A stretch of DNA of 64,000 nucleotides from Terriglobales bacterium (lineage in GTDB: Bacteria > Acidobacteriota > Terriglobia > Terriglobales > Acidobacteriaceae), in the NCBI GenBank assembly GCA_025462725.1, contig JAOAPE010000004.1, forward strand, positions 1 to 64,000, read 5' to 3'. Under the pieces are notes generated by a model that worked only from the letters and a program-made list of their open reading frames with translations, ran no database searches and was not told the origin of the DNA. A program made the translations under genes and the position numbers. Below, in pieces: positions 9,461 through 19,806 of the stretch. Position 1 is the first letter of the stretch; each line of letters begins with the position of its first letter.

Positions 9461-10267
9461 ATGGACAAGATTCCTCTCTCCGGCAGCGATGTAGCTCCTC
9501 TGGACGATGTGGCGACGGACATCGTCGGACTAAAAATAATTTTCGTGAATGTCTTCGCCATTGGCGAGCCGGACAACTGGGTGCTCATCGACGGCGGTCT
9601 GCATTTGTCGGCCGGACGAATCCGGAGTTGGGCGGAGAAGCACTTCGGTGAAGCCAAGCCGCAGGCCATCCTGCTTACGCATGGACACTTCGATCACGTT
9701 GGAGCCGTGGAAGAGTTGGCGAATGGATGGGACGTTCCGGTCTACGCGCATCCGCAAGAGATGCCGTATGTGACTGGCCAGGCGGAGTATCCGCCGCCGG
9801 ATCCGGGCGTGGGTGGCGGGTTGATGGCAATCATGTCACCGTTGTATCCGCGAGGGCCGTATGACTTCAGACCTCGCTTGCGCGAGTTGCCGGCGGACGG
9901 CAGCGTGCCGCATCTGCAGGGATGGCAGTGGATCCACACTCCGGGTCACACAGCCGGGCACATTTCATTCTTCCGTGAGCAGGATGGCGCACTCATCGTC
10001 GGCGACGCGTTCTGCACGACCAAACCGGAATCGTTCTTTGCCGCGACCACCGGATATCCGGAACTACATGGGCCTCCGGCTTACTTCACTCCGGATTGGG
10101 ATTCCGCGCGTACCTCCGTGCAGCGCCTGGCGGAGTTACGGCCCACAGTTGTTGCTCCGGGACACGGACTGCCGATGATGGGAATGGATGTCGCGGAGAA
10201 GCTGAGCCGTTTGGCGGATGAGTTCGATCAAATCGCGCGTCCGGAGAAGGACCGCGAAGCCGCTTAG
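9461..10267 (+). CDS. Metallo-beta-lactamase-fold hydrolase
   Basis: This 268-residue cytosolic protein has the dinuclear metal motif HGHFDH (residues 74-79), TPGHTAGH near 165, GDAF, and a final APGHG. A substrate is not evident; glyoxalase II-like or other thioester/lactone hydrolases share the fold. The long loop after the first metal motif (PPPDPGVGGGLM) resembles uncharacterised MBL proteins. A small membrane protein gene follows about 95 bases downstream. Confidence 0.9.
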   Translation: MDKIPLSGSDVAPLDDVATDIVGLKIIFVNVFAIGEPDNWVLIDGGLHLSAGRIRSWAEKHFGEAKPQAILLTHGHFDHVGAVEELANGWDVPVYAHPQEMPYVTGQAEYPPPDPGVGGGLMAIMSPLYPRGPYDFRPRLRELPADGSVPHLQGWQWIHTPGHTAGHISFFREQDGALIVGDAFCTTKPESFFAATTGYPELHGPPAYFTPDWDSARTSVQRLAELRPTVVAPGHGLPMMGMDVAEKLSRLADEFDQIARPEKDREAA

Positions 10268-10362
10268 GGAGAATGAATATCGGCTCTGGAATCGTGAGCT
10301 CATTCTTAGAAGCGAACGCATCAAACCCCGAAGCACAAATCTTAAAACTCAGGAGTTTTCAT

Positions 10363-10623
10363 ATGGCTACACGCACTTGGCAGGGAGAATCACAGGAAGA
10401 CAATTTCACCGGGGCTATCGAGAAACAAACTTCAAAGGTGCCTTCCACAACATTTTTAGGGCTGGCGCTGGCTTCGATGGGCGCGTCGCTCACACTGAAA
10501 ATAATGGGACGCGACGATTGGGCCCTGTTCGTTGGACAATGGGCTGCCCCGTTCCTCATCATGGGCAACTACAACAAGATGGTGAAACAGCACGGATCAG
10601 ACGCAACCAGCAGGGCTGCGTAA
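10363..10623 (+). CDS. Small membrane protein of unknown function
   Basis: This 86-residue protein starts at ATG 10363, chosen for AGGAG 8 bases upstream. An in-frame extension to 10273 lacks support. Two hydrophobic stretches (FLGLALASMGASLTL and WALFVGQWAAPFLIM) suggest a small two-span inner-membrane protein. The polar N-terminus includes GESQEDNFTGAIEKQTSKVP. No family was recognised. A hairpin terminator follows directly. Confidence 0.75.
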   Translation: MATRTWQGESQEDNFTGAIEKQTSKVPSTTFLGLALASMGASLTLKIMGRDDWALFVGQWAAPFLIMGNYNKMVKQHGSDATSRAA

Positions 10624-10649
10624 TCACGTTTTGAGTTAATCTCCGGAAG

Positions 10650-10677
10650 CGCCGCCTGAAGGCGGCGTTTTCATTTT
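10650..10677 (+). terminator. Intrinsic terminator after small membrane protein gene
   Basis: CGCCGCC (10650-10656) pairs with GGCGGCG (10661-10667) around a TGAA loop, followed by TTTTCATTTTCT. It separates the gene ending at 10623 from mutS. Confidence 0.85.
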
Positions 10678-10754
10678 CTACGTGATTTATGCGCTGAATT
10701 CCCGCTCTGGCGTTTGTTATAATCCGCGCACGCCGTAACTTTTCTCTCCTATAA

Positions 10755-13409
10755 ATGACTGAGCCTTCTACGCCGTTAATGAGGCAGTATGCTGCCATAA
10801 AAAAGCAGCATCCCAGCGCGCTTCTGTTCTTTCGGCTCGGCGATTTCTACGAACTTTTCTTCGATGATGCGGTCACCGCGGCTCGCGAGTTGCAAATCAC
10901 ACTCACTTCACGGAATAAAGAGAAGGATATGGCCGTGCCCATGTGCGGCGTTCCTTACCACGCGGCGGAAAACTATCTCGCAAAGCTTTTACGCAAGGGA
11001 TTCAAGGTGGCTATTTGCGAGCAGATGGAAAGTCCCAAGCTGACGAAAACAATTGTCCGCCGCGAAGTGACTCGCGTACTGACTCCGGGAACGGCGCTCG
11101 ATAGTTCCATCGGCTGGGAAGAGAACAATTTTCTCGCTGCGCTGGCGCGAGTGGAGCAGACGGTGGGAATCGCGGTGCTCGATCTTTCCACAGGAGAGTT
11201 CCGCGCTACCGAGTTCACTGGCGATGACGCCGAGCGTCGCGTGCTGGAGGAGTTGCAGCAATTGCGTCCACGCGAGGTGCTTTTCCCTTCGCACATGCCC
11301 CTGTTTGATCGAGGCGTGAAGCAAACTGCCATGGACAATTCTGCGGAAGACGCGCTGCAAATTCCGGTGGGATTTACGGAGACTCCGCTGGACGACTGGG
11401 CCTTCGCGCCGGACTACGCGATTCCGCTGGTGGAAAATCAATTCGGAGTTTTGTCGCTGGAAGGCTTCGGACTTGCCGGACGGACTGCAGCGGCCTCCGC
11501 GGCGGGCGCGATACTGCATTATGTCCGCTCCACGCAAAGGGGCACGCTCGAACATATCGACCGAATCGGCTTTTATGATCGCCAACAATATCTGGTGCTC
11601 GATGCGGTCACAGTCCGAAATCTGGAACTCATCGAGCCGATGTTCACTGGCGCCGCTAATGCGGAAACTACTCTCTTCCGCGCCATTGACGCCACACTCA
11701 CGCCCATGGGCAAGCGCCTGCTGCGCGCATGGATATTGCGTCCATCCATTGACGTGAAGCAGATCAATGCACGGCTGGATGCGGTCGAGATCAACGTTCG
11801 CGAGTTGATAGCGCGGGAAGAGTTGCGTCGGACTCTCGAAGGCGTGCTCGACTTGGAACGTTTACTCAGCCGAGTGACTTTGGAATCGGCGAATCCGCGC
11901 GACTTGCTGGCATTGGCAGTTTCGCTGGCGAGGATTCCCGGGATCAAGGCGGCTGTAACGCGGTTGGATTCTGAACGCCTAGGCGAATTGAATACTGTGC
12001 TCGATGAACTCGCTGATGTGCGTTCGCGCATTGAGCAAACGATCGTCCCCGAACCGCCGCTCTCACTTGCCGATGGCGGAGTGATTTCGAATGGCATTGA
12101 TGCCGAACTCGACGAGCTTCGCAACCTGAGCCGGAATGGCAAGCAATACATCTCGCAGATTGAAGAACGCGAGCGGCAGCGGACGGGCATCAACTCACTG
12201 AAGATCAAATTCAATTCCGTCTTCGGTTATTACATCGAAATTTCCAAAGCCAACCAGCATCTTGCGCCCGCCGATTATGACCGCAAGCAGACACTGGTCA
12301 ACGCCGAGCGATTCACCACTCCGGAGTTAAAAGAGTACGAAGCCAAGGTGCTCGATGCGCAAGAGAAGATCGTGGAGATCGAGCGGCGGCTGTTTACAGA
12401 GCTGCGGGTTTCGGTCGCGCGCGAGGCGAAGCGCATTCGGCAAACATCATTGGCGTTGGCCGAAGTCGATGTACTCTGTGGACTGGCCCACATTGCGGCG
12501 CTGCGGGACTATTCGCGTCCCAAGTTCGACGATTCCGCAGAGTTGGAGATTGTCGAAGGCCGGCATCCGGTGATCGAGTGCCAGGAAGTAATGCGCAGCA
12601 ATAGCGAGCGGTTCGTTTCCAACGATCTATACATGAACTCCGGGACGCATTCTATCCTGGTGCTGACCGGACCGAACATGGGCGGCAAGTCCACATATCT
12701 GCGGCAGACTGCGCTGATAACAATCCTTGCGCAGATGGGATCATTCGTTCCGGCGCGTAGTGCGCGATTGCCGATCGCCGATCGCGTGTTCACGCGCATC
12801 GGCGCCAGCGACAATCTCGCGCGTGGCCGTTCCACCTTTATGGTCGAGATGACGGAGACGGCGGCAATCCTCAATACGGCAACGCCGCGCTCTCTGATCC
12901 TTCTGGATGAGATGGGACGCGGCACCGCGACCTATGACGGACTTGCGATTGCATGGGCAGCAATCGAGTTCATCCACGCGAATACCCGCGCGAAAACACT
13001 ATTTGCCACGCATTATCACGAGCTGACGGAATTGGCGGAAAAGCTCGAGGGCGTGAAAAACTTTCATGTCTCGGTGAAAGAGAATGCGGGTGGAATCGTC
13101 TTCCTGCGTAAAGTGGAACCGGGGGCGGCGGACCGCAGCTATGGAATAGAAGTGGCGAAGTTGGCGGGACTCCCGATGGCGGTGATCGTCCGCGCCCGTG
13201 AAGTCCTTGCTGAACATGAATCCGCAGAGCATGAATTGACGCAGCACTTGGCGGAATCCGCGGGAGCATCGCCCTCTCCGACCCAACTGACGATTTTCAC
13301 GCCGCTTTCACAAAAGGTGGTTGACCAGTTGAAGGCGGCGGATGTGAATCGCCTGACGCCGATGGAAGCGCTCAACCTGTTACATGAAATGAAAAAGCAA
13401 CTCGACTAA
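10755..13409 (+). CDS. mutS: DNA mismatch repair protein MutS
   Basis: MutS recognises base mismatches and short loops and starts methyl- or nick-directed repair with MutL. The 884-residue chain begins with the mismatch-binding domain, including [12 protein letters not shown] with the Phe-x-Glu wedge. Connector, lever and clamp regions follow. The ATPase has Walker [10 protein letters not shown] near residue 638, then [12 protein letters not shown] and [11 protein letters not shown]. The length matches MutS1. It starts at ATG 10755 and stands upstream of the nagZ-anmK set. Confidence 0.98.
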   Translation: MTEPSTPLMRQYAAIKKQHPSALLFFRLGDFYELFFDDAVTAARELQITLTSRNKEKDMAVPMCGVPYHAAENYLAKLLRKGFKVAICEQMESPKLTKTIVRREVTRVLTPGTALDSSIGWEENNFLAALARVEQTVGIAVLDLSTGEFRATEFTGDDAERRVLEELQQLRPREVLFPSHMPLFDRGVKQTAMDNSAEDALQIPVGFTETPLDDWAFAPDYAIPLVENQFGVLSLEGFGLAGRTAAASAAGAILHYVRSTQRGTLEHIDRIGFYDRQQYLVLDAVTVRNLELIEPMFTGAANAETTLFRAIDATLTPMGKRLLRAWILRPSIDVKQINARLDAVEINVRELIAREELRRTLEGVLDLERLLSRVTLESANPRDLLALAVSLARIPGIKAAVTRLDSERLGELNTVLDELADVRSRIEQTIVPEPPLSLADGGVISNGIDAELDELRNLSRNGKQYISQIEERERQRTGINSLKIKFNSVFGYYIEISKANQHLAPADYDRKQTLVNAERFTTPELKEYEAKVLDAQEKIVEIERRLFTELRVSVAREAKRIRQTSLALAEVDVLCGLAHIAALRDYSRPKFDDSAELEIVEGRHPVIECQEVMRSNSERFVSNDLYMNSGTHSILVLTGPNMGGKSTYLRQTALITILAQMGSFVPARSARLPIADRVFTRIGASDNLARGRSTFMVEMTETAAILNTATPRSLILLDEMGRGTATYDGLAIAWAAIEFIHANTRAKTLFATHYHELTELAEKLEGVKNFHVSVKENAGGIVFLRKVEPGAADRSYGIEVAKLAGLPMAVIVRAREVLAEHESAEHELTQHLAESAGASPSPTQLTIFTPLSQKVVDQLKAADVNRLTPMEALNLLHEMKKQLD

Positions 13410-13433
13410 GGATCAGGAGCAATAGACCACGGG

Positions 13434-14528
13434 ATGAAAAGCACACAGCAGGAAATCCGGAAGCAAGCAGGACAGCTCTTGATCATGGGCATGGACGGGA
13501 CAGAGATGTCCGCGCATCTTCGCCACTTTGTTTATGGCATGCAGCCCGGCGGCATCATTCTGTTTCGCCGCAATATTGAAGGCGCAGGCGAATGTTACGA
13601 CATGCTTGCCGAGTGCAGAAGGCTAGTGGCCACGCCGCTGTTCACGTGCGTTGACTTAGAAGGCGGGCTCGTTGACCGATTCCGAGACCTGATCGCCCCC
13701 GCGCCTTCCGAGCACGAAGTAGCATCGACGAAATCTAAAAAGCTGTTTCGTCGGCACGGTGAGATTCTCGGCAAAGAAGCTCGCGCGCTGGGATTCAACA
13801 CGGACTTTGCGCCGGTATCCGATCTGCGGTTTCCGATTTCACACGCAGTGATGGGAACAAGAACTGTGTCGCCGGATGCAGATGAGACGATCACCTATGT
13901 CCGCGAGTTCCTGAAGGGGCTGGAGTCCTCAGGGGTGCTGGGTTGCGGAAAACATTTCCCCGGCTTGGGCGAAGCGAACCTTGACTCGCACCATGCGATG
14001 CCGGTGCTGCAGAAGTCCTGGAACAAACTGTGGGACGAAGACCTCCTGCCGTACCGCAAGCTGCATAAAGAGTTTCCGTTTGTGATGGTGGCGCACGCAG
14101 CGTATCCGATGGTGACTACGAACGGGACACCTGCATCGCTCTCGCAAAAATGGATGACGGATGTGCTGCGGAACAAGATTGGCTATCGCGGATTGATCAT
14201 GGCCGACGATCTGGAGATGGGCGGAGTGCTGGCAGCAGCGTCGATAGAGGAAGCTGCGATCGGCACATTGCGGGCTGGCGCGGACATCTTTCTCATTTGT
14301 CATAAAGAAGATTTCATCGTGAGGGCGTTTGAAGCTGTGGTGCGAGAGGCAGAGCGCGACAAGAGATTCGCGAAGATACTGCGCCAAGCGTCAGATCGCG
14401 TTCTGAAGTTCAAGAAGAAGGCGCCGGAGTTGAAGCGGGTTGCGCCACGTCCCACGGAGAAGACGGTTGCGAAACTGCGTGCTGAACTGGAAGCGTTCAA
14501 GCAGCAGGTCGCGGAAGCGCACATATAA
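13434..14528 (+). CDS. nagZ: GH3 beta-N-acetylhexosaminidase (NagZ-like)
   Basis: NagZ removes GlcNAc from anhydro-muropeptides or from other beta-GlcNAc ends during peptidoglycan turnover. The 364-residue protein shows the family's KHFPGLG (172-178) and DSHH (184-187) catalytic loop. The nucleophile segment IMADDLEMGG is near 255-264. No signal peptide is evident, so it acts in the cytosol. Residues about 310-364 form a basic/charged helical tail. Its stop abuts the ATG of anmK with no gap, indicating one operon and strengthening the recycling assignment. Confidence 0.92.
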   Translation: MKSTQQEIRKQAGQLLIMGMDGTEMSAHLRHFVYGMQPGGIILFRRNIEGAGECYDMLAECRRLVATPLFTCVDLEGGLVDRFRDLIAPAPSEHEVASTKSKKLFRRHGEILGKEARALGFNTDFAPVSDLRFPISHAVMGTRTVSPDADETITYVREFLKGLESSGVLGCGKHFPGLGEANLDSHHAMPVLQKSWNKLWDEDLLPYRKLHKEFPFVMVAHAAYPMVTTNGTPASLSQKWMTDVLRNKIGYRGLIMADDLEMGGVLAAASIEEAAIGTLRAGADIFLICHKEDFIVRAFEAVVREAERDKRFAKILRQASDRVLKFKKKAPELKRVAPRPTEKTVAKLRAELEAFKQQVAEAHI

Positions 14529-15680
14529 ATGATAGTTGCCGGAGTGATGAGCGGGACATCGGCGGACGGCATCAATGTCGCGCTCCTGCGCGTGGGCGGC
14601 AAAGATGCTGCGCTGCGGTTCGCAATGCTCGGCAGCGGCGAGTATCCGTACCCGGCGGCGGTGCGCAGGGCGATTCTTTCTCTCATGAATTCGCCTGCCG
14701 CGAAGGTGGCTGACATCTCTCGCCTGAACTTTCTTCTCGCTGAGCTATATGCAAATGCCGTGCTCGCGACTATGCGCGAGAGTGGCGTGCCTAAAGTTGA
14801 CTTGGTCGGATGCCACGGACAGACAATCTACCATCAGGGCGAAGCGGCAGATTTCCTCGGCAAGAAAATTGCATGCACCTGGCAGTTAGGAGAGGGCGCG
14901 GTGCTCGCCACGAGAGTCGGTGCGCCGGTCGTCTCTGATTTCCGACCCGCCGACATGGCTGTCGGAGGCAAAGGAGCGCCGCTGGTTCCCTTCCTCGATT
15001 ATCTGGTTTATCGCCACCGAAGCCGCGGACGCATTCTGCAAAACCTTGGCGGCATTGGAAACCTCTCGGCGATTCCCGCGGGAGCGTCAGCAGAACAAGT
15101 TATTGCCTTCGACACCGGCCCTGCCAACATGGTCATCGACGCTTGCATGGAGCGGCTATTCGGCAAGCCTTTTGATCGCAGCGGAAAGATAGCTGCGAGC
15201 GGCAAAGTGATCGATGGTGTCATTGGCGAACTCTTGCGGGATCCGTTCTTCAAACGCAAGCCGCCAAAGACCGCCGGACGCGAAGAATTTGGTCGCGAAT
15301 TCGTCTCTGCATTCATTAAGCGATGCGGACGCGCCCGCAAGCAAGATGTGATTGCGACCGCCACCGCGTTCACCGCGATGTCGATAGGTCTGGCATTGCG
15401 GAGATTCGTAATAACTTCCGATAACGCCCGCTACAAGGATTACGTTGTCGCCGGCGGTGGTGCGAAGAATCCCACGCTGATGAAGATGATTTCCGCGGAG
15501 GTTGTGCCGCTGAAGTTGACGCTGCGGATGTCTGACGAATTCGGCGTCCCTGCCGCGTCAAAAGAAGCAATCGCATTCGCCCTGATGGCATATCAGACAT
15601 GGCATCGACAGCCGGGCAACATTCCTTCCGCGACCGGAGCATTGCGACCTGCGATACTGGGCAAGATCTCCTATGCCTAG
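14529..15680 (+). CDS. anmK: Anhydro-N-acetylmuramic acid kinase
   Basis: AnmK opens and phosphorylates 1,6-anhydro-MurNAc to MurNAc-6-phosphate, feeding cell-wall sugar back to metabolism. The 383-residue protein begins with the diagnostic MSGTSADGI segment. It also carries VGCHGQTIYH, NLGGIGN, FDTGPANM and VVAGGGAKNP, all family motifs of the sugar-kinase fold. The ATG follows the nagZ stop immediately, and the 3' end overlaps the next gene by 8 bases, so the three are likely co-translated. Confidence 0.97.
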   Translation: MIVAGVMSGTSADGINVALLRVGGKDAALRFAMLGSGEYPYPAAVRRAILSLMNSPAAKVADISRLNFLLAELYANAVLATMRESGVPKVDLVGCHGQTIYHQGEAADFLGKKIACTWQLGEGAVLATRVGAPVVSDFRPADMAVGGKGAPLVPFLDYLVYRHRSRGRILQNLGGIGNLSAIPAGASAEQVIAFDTGPANMVIDACMERLFGKPFDRSGKIAASGKVIDGVIGELLRDPFFKRKPPKTAGREEFGREFVSAFIKRCGRARKQDVIATATAFTAMSIGLALRRFVITSDNARYKDYVVAGGGAKNPTLMKMISAEVVPLKLTLRMSDEFGVPAASKEAIAFALMAYQTWHRQPGNIPSATGALRPAILGKISYA

Positions 15681-17196
15681 ACGGCTGCTTCACTGCATTC
15701 TGATGGTCGCACTTGCCGCGTGGCTGACCTCGTGCAATCGCAGATCCGATCCGCAGACTGTGGTGATGATCATTGAGAGCAGTCCTACGAATCTCGATCC
15801 CCGGGTTGGCACGGACGCGCAATCGGAGCGGATTGACAAGCTGCTCTTCGATTCTCTTGTTCGACGTGATGGACATTTCAACCTGCAACCGTGGGTGGCA
15901 GAGCGGTGGGAAATCCCCGACCCACTCACTTACATATTTCATCTGCGTCACGATGTCCGTTTCCACAACGGCGCGCCGCTTACTTCGCGGGATGTGAAGT
16001 GGACGCTCGATTCCATAATGAATGGCAGCGTGATATCCGCGAAGGCAAGCACATACAAACAGATCGACAGGATTGACGCGCCGGATGAATGGACCCTCGT
16101 CATCAAGTTGAAGGAACCATACGTCACGCTACTGTGGAACCTGAGCGACGGAGCTTTCGGTATTGTTCCTTTCGGTAGCGACAAGAATTTCAATCGCAAG
16201 CCGATTGGCTCGGGGCCATTCAAGTTTGTCAGCGCGGAGCAGGACAGCGAAGTCATCATCGAGCGCAATGACCAATATTGGGGAGAACATGCTCGACTCC
16301 CGCGCGTGCGCTTCGCAGTTGTCCCGGATACAACAACGCGAGCACTCGAGTTGCGCAAGGGGTCGGCGGATGTCGAGATCAATGCCCTGACCCCCGACAT
16401 GGTGGTCGCGCTGCAGCGCGAGCCGAACCTCGACGTGAAGATTGCATCGGGCACCATCTACAGCTATATAGCGTTCAACTTGCGCGATCCGCTGCTGAGT
16501 GATGCGCGTGTACGACAGGCGATCGCTTACGCCATCGACCGGAACACAATGATCACGTATCTGTGGCGAGATCAGGCGGAGCCCGCCAACAACGTGCTTC
16601 CCAAACAACATTGGGCCTACAACCCGGATGCGCGAAATTATGACTACGATCCGGCACACGCGCGACAAATCCTAGATGACGCCGGATACGCCGCGAAGAA
16701 CGGCGTGCGCTTTCATCTCACCATGAAAACATCCACGGAAGAAACCACGCGGTTGCTTGCGGCAGTGCTGCAACAACAACTGCGCGAGGTGGGCATCGCG
16801 CTCGATATCCGCAGCTTTGAGTTCGGGACCTTCTATTCCGACGTTGTCAAAGGAGCTTTCCAGCTTTACTCGCTGCGCTGGATCGGCGGGAACGAAGACC
16901 CTGACATCTTCGAGCACGTCTTTCATTCCGCGAGCTTTCCGCCCAAGCGCGCGAACCGCAGTTACTACGTGAATCCGAAGGTGGATGCGCTCATTGATCA
17001 GGGTAGACGGGAACTTGATCAGGAAAAGCGCAAGCAAATTTATTTTGAACTCGAGCGCATCCTCGCCGATGATGCACCCTACGTTCACCTCTGGTATTTG
17101 GACAACGTGATCGTCTATTCGAAACGCCTGCGCAACGTGCAGCTCTCGCCTTCCGGCAATTACGATTTCCTCACAAAGCTGGAATTCGCGCAGTAG
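15673..17196 (+). CDS. Peptide-binding lipoprotein of ABC-transporter family 5 (SBP_bac_5)
   Basis: This is a 507-residue extracytoplasmic solute-binding protein of the OppA/DppA/MppA type. The N-terminus has a hydrophobic signal ending in a lipobox (LTSC), so it should be membrane-anchored. Family features include SSPTNLDPRVGTDAQS, DPLTYIFHLRHDVRFHNG, AIDRNTMITYLW and a C-terminal DDAPYVHLWYL. It overlaps anmK by 8 bases. No permease or ATPase genes lie adjacent. Given the recycling neighbours, binding of cell-wall peptides (as MppA does) is plausible but unproven. Confidence 0.92.
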   Translation: MPRRLLHCILMVALAAWLTSCNRRSDPQTVVMIIESSPTNLDPRVGTDAQSERIDKLLFDSLVRRDGHFNLQPWVAERWEIPDPLTYIFHLRHDVRFHNGAPLTSRDVKWTLDSIMNGSVISAKASTYKQIDRIDAPDEWTLVIKLKEPYVTLLWNLSDGAFGIVPFGSDKNFNRKPIGSGPFKFVSAEQDSEVIIERNDQYWGEHARLPRVRFAVVPDTTTRALELRKGSADVEINALTPDMVVALQREPNLDVKIASGTIYSYIAFNLRDPLLSDARVRQAIAYAIDRNTMITYLWRDQAEPANNVLPKQHWAYNPDARNYDYDPAHARQILDDAGYAAKNGVRFHLTMKTSTEETTRLLAAVLQQQLREVGIALDIRSFEFGTFYSDVVKGAFQLYSLRWIGGNEDPDIFEHVFHSASFPPKRANRSYYVNPKVDALIDQGRRELDQEKRKQIYFELERILADDAPYVHLWYLDNVIVYSKRLRNVQLSPSGNYDFLTKLEFAQ

Positions 17197-17259
17197 GCGC
17201 GGCACTTCCGCGCAAACTCAGCGTGTTAACATCGAACCTGAAAGTTTTGGAGCGAGCGC

Positions 17260-18057
17260 GTGCGCATTCTTTTTGTCGGCGATATTTTTGGCAGCCCCGG
17301 ACGCAAGATCGTCCGCGAGCACATTCACCATGTGGTGGAGTCGAATGAAGTCGAGCTTGTGGTGATGAATGCGGAAAATTCGGCCGGCGGATTCGGCGTC
17401 ACACCGGCGATCGCGGAAGAGCTTTTCGAACTCGGCGCGGATGTGCTTACCACAGGCAATCACGTTTGGGACAAGAAAGAGATCATCGACTACTTCAAGT
17501 CGGCGAATGGAAACCCCAATTCGTATGCGCGACGTGTGTTGCGTCCTGCGAACTATCCCGCAGGAACTCCGGGAACGGGCATTTACGAAGGAACGACGAG
17601 CTCAGGTGTTCCCTACGCGGTGATGAATCTGCAGGGACGCGTGTTCATGGCCAATAACGATGATCCCTTTCGCATCGCTAACGAACTGCTTGCGAATGTG
17701 AAAGCAAAGGTCATCCTGATCGATATTCACGCCGAAGCAACATCTGAAAAAATGGCACTCGGCTATTATCTCGACGGCCGCGTGACTGCGGTGCTAGGGA
17801 CGCACACACATGTGCCCACCGCGGATGAATGTGTTCTTCCCAATGGCACTGCTTACCAGACCGATGTGGGCATGACAGGGCCGTACGACAGCATCATCGG
17901 AGTAGAGAAAGAATTGGTGCTTAACCGCTTCCTCACCAACATGCCGGGGAAATTCGAAGCCGCGAAGAACGATCCGCGATTTGCAGCTGTGGTGATTGAC
18001 TGCGATCCGGCGACAGGCAAGGCGAGTTCGATCAAGCGCCTGATGCTGGCGGAATGA
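17260..18057 (+). CDS. ymdB: TIGR00282-family metallophosphoesterase (YmdB-like)
   Basis: This is a calcineurin-like phosphoesterase, reported in Bacillus to act on 2'3'-cyclic nucleotides and to affect development. The 265-residue protein starts at GTG 17260 (GGAG upstream) with RILFVGDIFGSPGRK. It carries NAENSAGGFG, TTGNHVWDKKE, IDIHAEATSEK and GTHTHVPTAD metal-site motifs. It is separate from the anmK set by 63 bases, and a strong hairpin terminator follows. Confidence 0.93.
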   Translation: MRILFVGDIFGSPGRKIVREHIHHVVESNEVELVVMNAENSAGGFGVTPAIAEELFELGADVLTTGNHVWDKKEIIDYFKSANGNPNSYARRVLRPANYPAGTPGTGIYEGTTSSGVPYAVMNLQGRVFMANNDDPFRIANELLANVKAKVILIDIHAEATSEKMALGYYLDGRVTAVLGTHTHVPTADECVLPNGTAYQTDVGMTGPYDSIIGVEKELVLNRFLTNMPGKFEAAKNDPRFAAVVIDCDPATGKASSIKRLMLAE

Positions 18058-18073
18058 TTTACTAGTAAATGAA

Positions 18074-18101
18074 AAAGGGCAGCGATCACTCGCTGCCCTT
18101 T
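18074..18101. terminator. Bidirectional intrinsic terminator between ymdB and the TPR-like gene
   Basis: A 12-bp perfect stem (18074-18085 with 18090-18101) flanks a TCAC loop. A-rich sequence precedes it and T-rich sequence follows, so it can end both the ymdB transcript and the convergent minus-strand transcript. Confidence 0.85.
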
Positions 18102-18120
18102 ACCTTTTACGACTTAAAAA

Positions 18121-19464
18121 CTACTTCTTGCGTGGGACCGGCTTCTTCGCCACTGGCTTCTTTGTCGCCGGTGCGGGTTTCGCGCCGATCTGCTCGCCGT
18201 CGATCATCTTCATCAGGAACCCGGGAGCAGCTGGTGTCGTGCCGGGCGCTGCTGCTGGTGCTGGCGTGGCCTGGTATGAATCCGGAACAGCCTGCACCTG
18301 GAAGTTGCTGCCAACCACAGGCGCGACTTTCAAAGGTGCTGCCATAGTCACTTGCACTTCCGGACGTTTGGCCTCGATGCCGTCTGCAGTCACAGCCATC
18401 TGCACCGTAGCCTTGGTGGCGTCAATCACTTGGCCTTGGAATCGCAGGGCCTTGCCTTTAAGCGCATTCCAAACCTGGTCGGCGGCCTGTTGATTGCCGG
18501 ACGTCAGGATGAAGATCCAGTCGGCAAATTCCATCTTTTCAACCGGAGTCTTGGCTATCATGTCGCGCGCCTGGTCCGCTGGGGACGGCGGCACATATTT
18601 CGCGATGGTGAAGCCAGCGGGCGGCATGGGCAAAGTCTTCGCCTGGGCCACAAGTTGCTGCCATCCTTCATCGCTGCCATGGAAACGCTTGTAAGTCCGC
18701 AAGCCGTAATCGCCAATCTGTTTTTCAGCCACCGCATTTCCGGCAACCAGGTTCAACGCGCGTGCGATGAACCAAAGTCCGTTGACGGTATTCTCGTCAG
18801 TGTTCGGCTTGGGCGTGAGATAGGCCAAAGCCAAGCTGTAGGTGTCATCGGGGCTGGTTGGATTTCCCGCCACTGCATCGCGTAAGTATTTCTGCGCTGA
18901 AGGATAGTCCTTCTTCTGCATGGCAGAGGCTCCGGCGGCGCCGTTGAAGATGGTGCTCAGCCCGGCTTTTTGTTTTTGGAAGTCGGCATCGCTGACGCCT
19001 TCGGGCTTGGTCCAAGTCTGCAAAGCCGTGATTCCGCGGACGGCGAGATCACCAGCTTCATTCATCATTGCAACGTTGTTGGTGTTCACCGCTTGTTGGC
19101 GCTTCGTATAGACCGAAACTGCGATCGCGGGAACGTTGTTGGGATTCGTCTGCAAGACGCGAGCGGCAACGTCAGCGCTCTTGGCCAAATTGCCGGCCTG
19201 CTGGTAGGCGGCCATCGCGGCTGCCATGGCATCTTCTTTCACCACACTGTTTGGATACTGCTGGACGAATGCCTCAAGGGCCGCGGCCTTCTGCGTGGGA
19301 TCAGTGAGTCCGGTGGCGGTTATATAAGAATTGTATTCAGCCGGATCCTTGATGGTCTTCTGTTGAGGTGCGCCTTGAGTGGCCCCTTGTTGCTGGGTGG
19401 CATCGGTCTGGGCAAATGCCGCGGTCGCGGTAGCGAGCACAACGGCAACGAGGAACTTCTTCAT
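18121..19464 (-). CDS. Exported TPR-like repeat protein of unknown function
   Basis: This 447-residue protein has a cleavable signal (MKKFLVAVVLATATAAFAQ). A Gln/Thr-rich linker follows, then Ala-rich helical repeats resembling tetratricopeptide units (for example YPSAQKYLRDAVAGNPTSPDDTYSLALAYL). The C-terminus has a Pro/Ala-rich segment and ends in KKPVAKKPVPRKK, a basic tail. It is probably periplasmic and a scaffold for protein interactions. No enzymatic motif is seen. It is convergent with ymdB. Confidence 0.75.
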   Translation of the reverse strand: MKKFLVAVVLATATAAFAQTDATQQQGATQGAPQQKTIKDPAEYNSYITATGLTDPTQKAAALEAFVQQYPNSVVKEDAMAAAMAAYQQAGNLAKSADVAARVLQTNPNNVPAIAVSVYTKRQQAVNTNNVAMMNEAGDLAVRGITALQTWTKPEGVSDADFQKQKAGLSTIFNGAAGASAMQKKDYPSAQKYLRDAVAGNPTSPDDTYSLALAYLTPKPNTDENTVNGLWFIARALNLVAGNAVAEKQIGDYGLRTYKRFHGSDEGWQQLVAQAKTLPMPPAGFTIAKYVPPSPADQARDMIAKTPVEKMEFADWIFILTSGNQQAADQVWNALKGKALRFQGQVIDATKATVQMAVTADGIEAKRPEVQVTMAAPLKVAPVVGSNFQVQAVPDSYQATPAPAAAPGTTPAAPGFLMKMIDGEQIGAKPAPATKKPVAKKPVPRKK

Positions 19465-19806
19465 TCAAATGCTCCTTGGCAGTGCGTCTTCAATAAGTTT
19501 CAAAATCGGATTCGCGCCGATGATCACCATCCCGAAACTCTGCCGGGTGGCGCTGGCTATGATGCGGGCCCTGTTTCTTAATCCTTGCAACTGCGGGTGG
19601 GTTTGCGATTCAAATGGCCGAACCGCATAGCCAGCTTACCGCAAGCTGGCGGGAACCGCACGAGGCGGTGCACAGGATTATAGAAACACAACCCTCACTA
19701 AGGCAAGCTCCTATGATGGTAACCTTTTGGTTAGGATGCAGAATTGCTGGTTTTGTTTGTATCCAGCGCATCTCAACCAGAACTAACCTAACGTTTGAGG
19801 CAGGAT
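19465..19806. other. Intergenic region between divergent genes
   Basis: About 340 bases hold the upstream regions of the TPR-like gene (minus) and the SDR gene (plus). A short hairpin CCAGCTTACCGCAAGCTGG is visible at about 19631-19649. No RNA gene or further reading frame was recognised. Confidence 0.45.

Noticed and set aside
19600-19800. Possible tRNA or structured RNA near the CCAGCTTACCGCAAGCTGG hairpin
   Set aside because: No cloverleaf, TPsiC arm or CCA end could be built.
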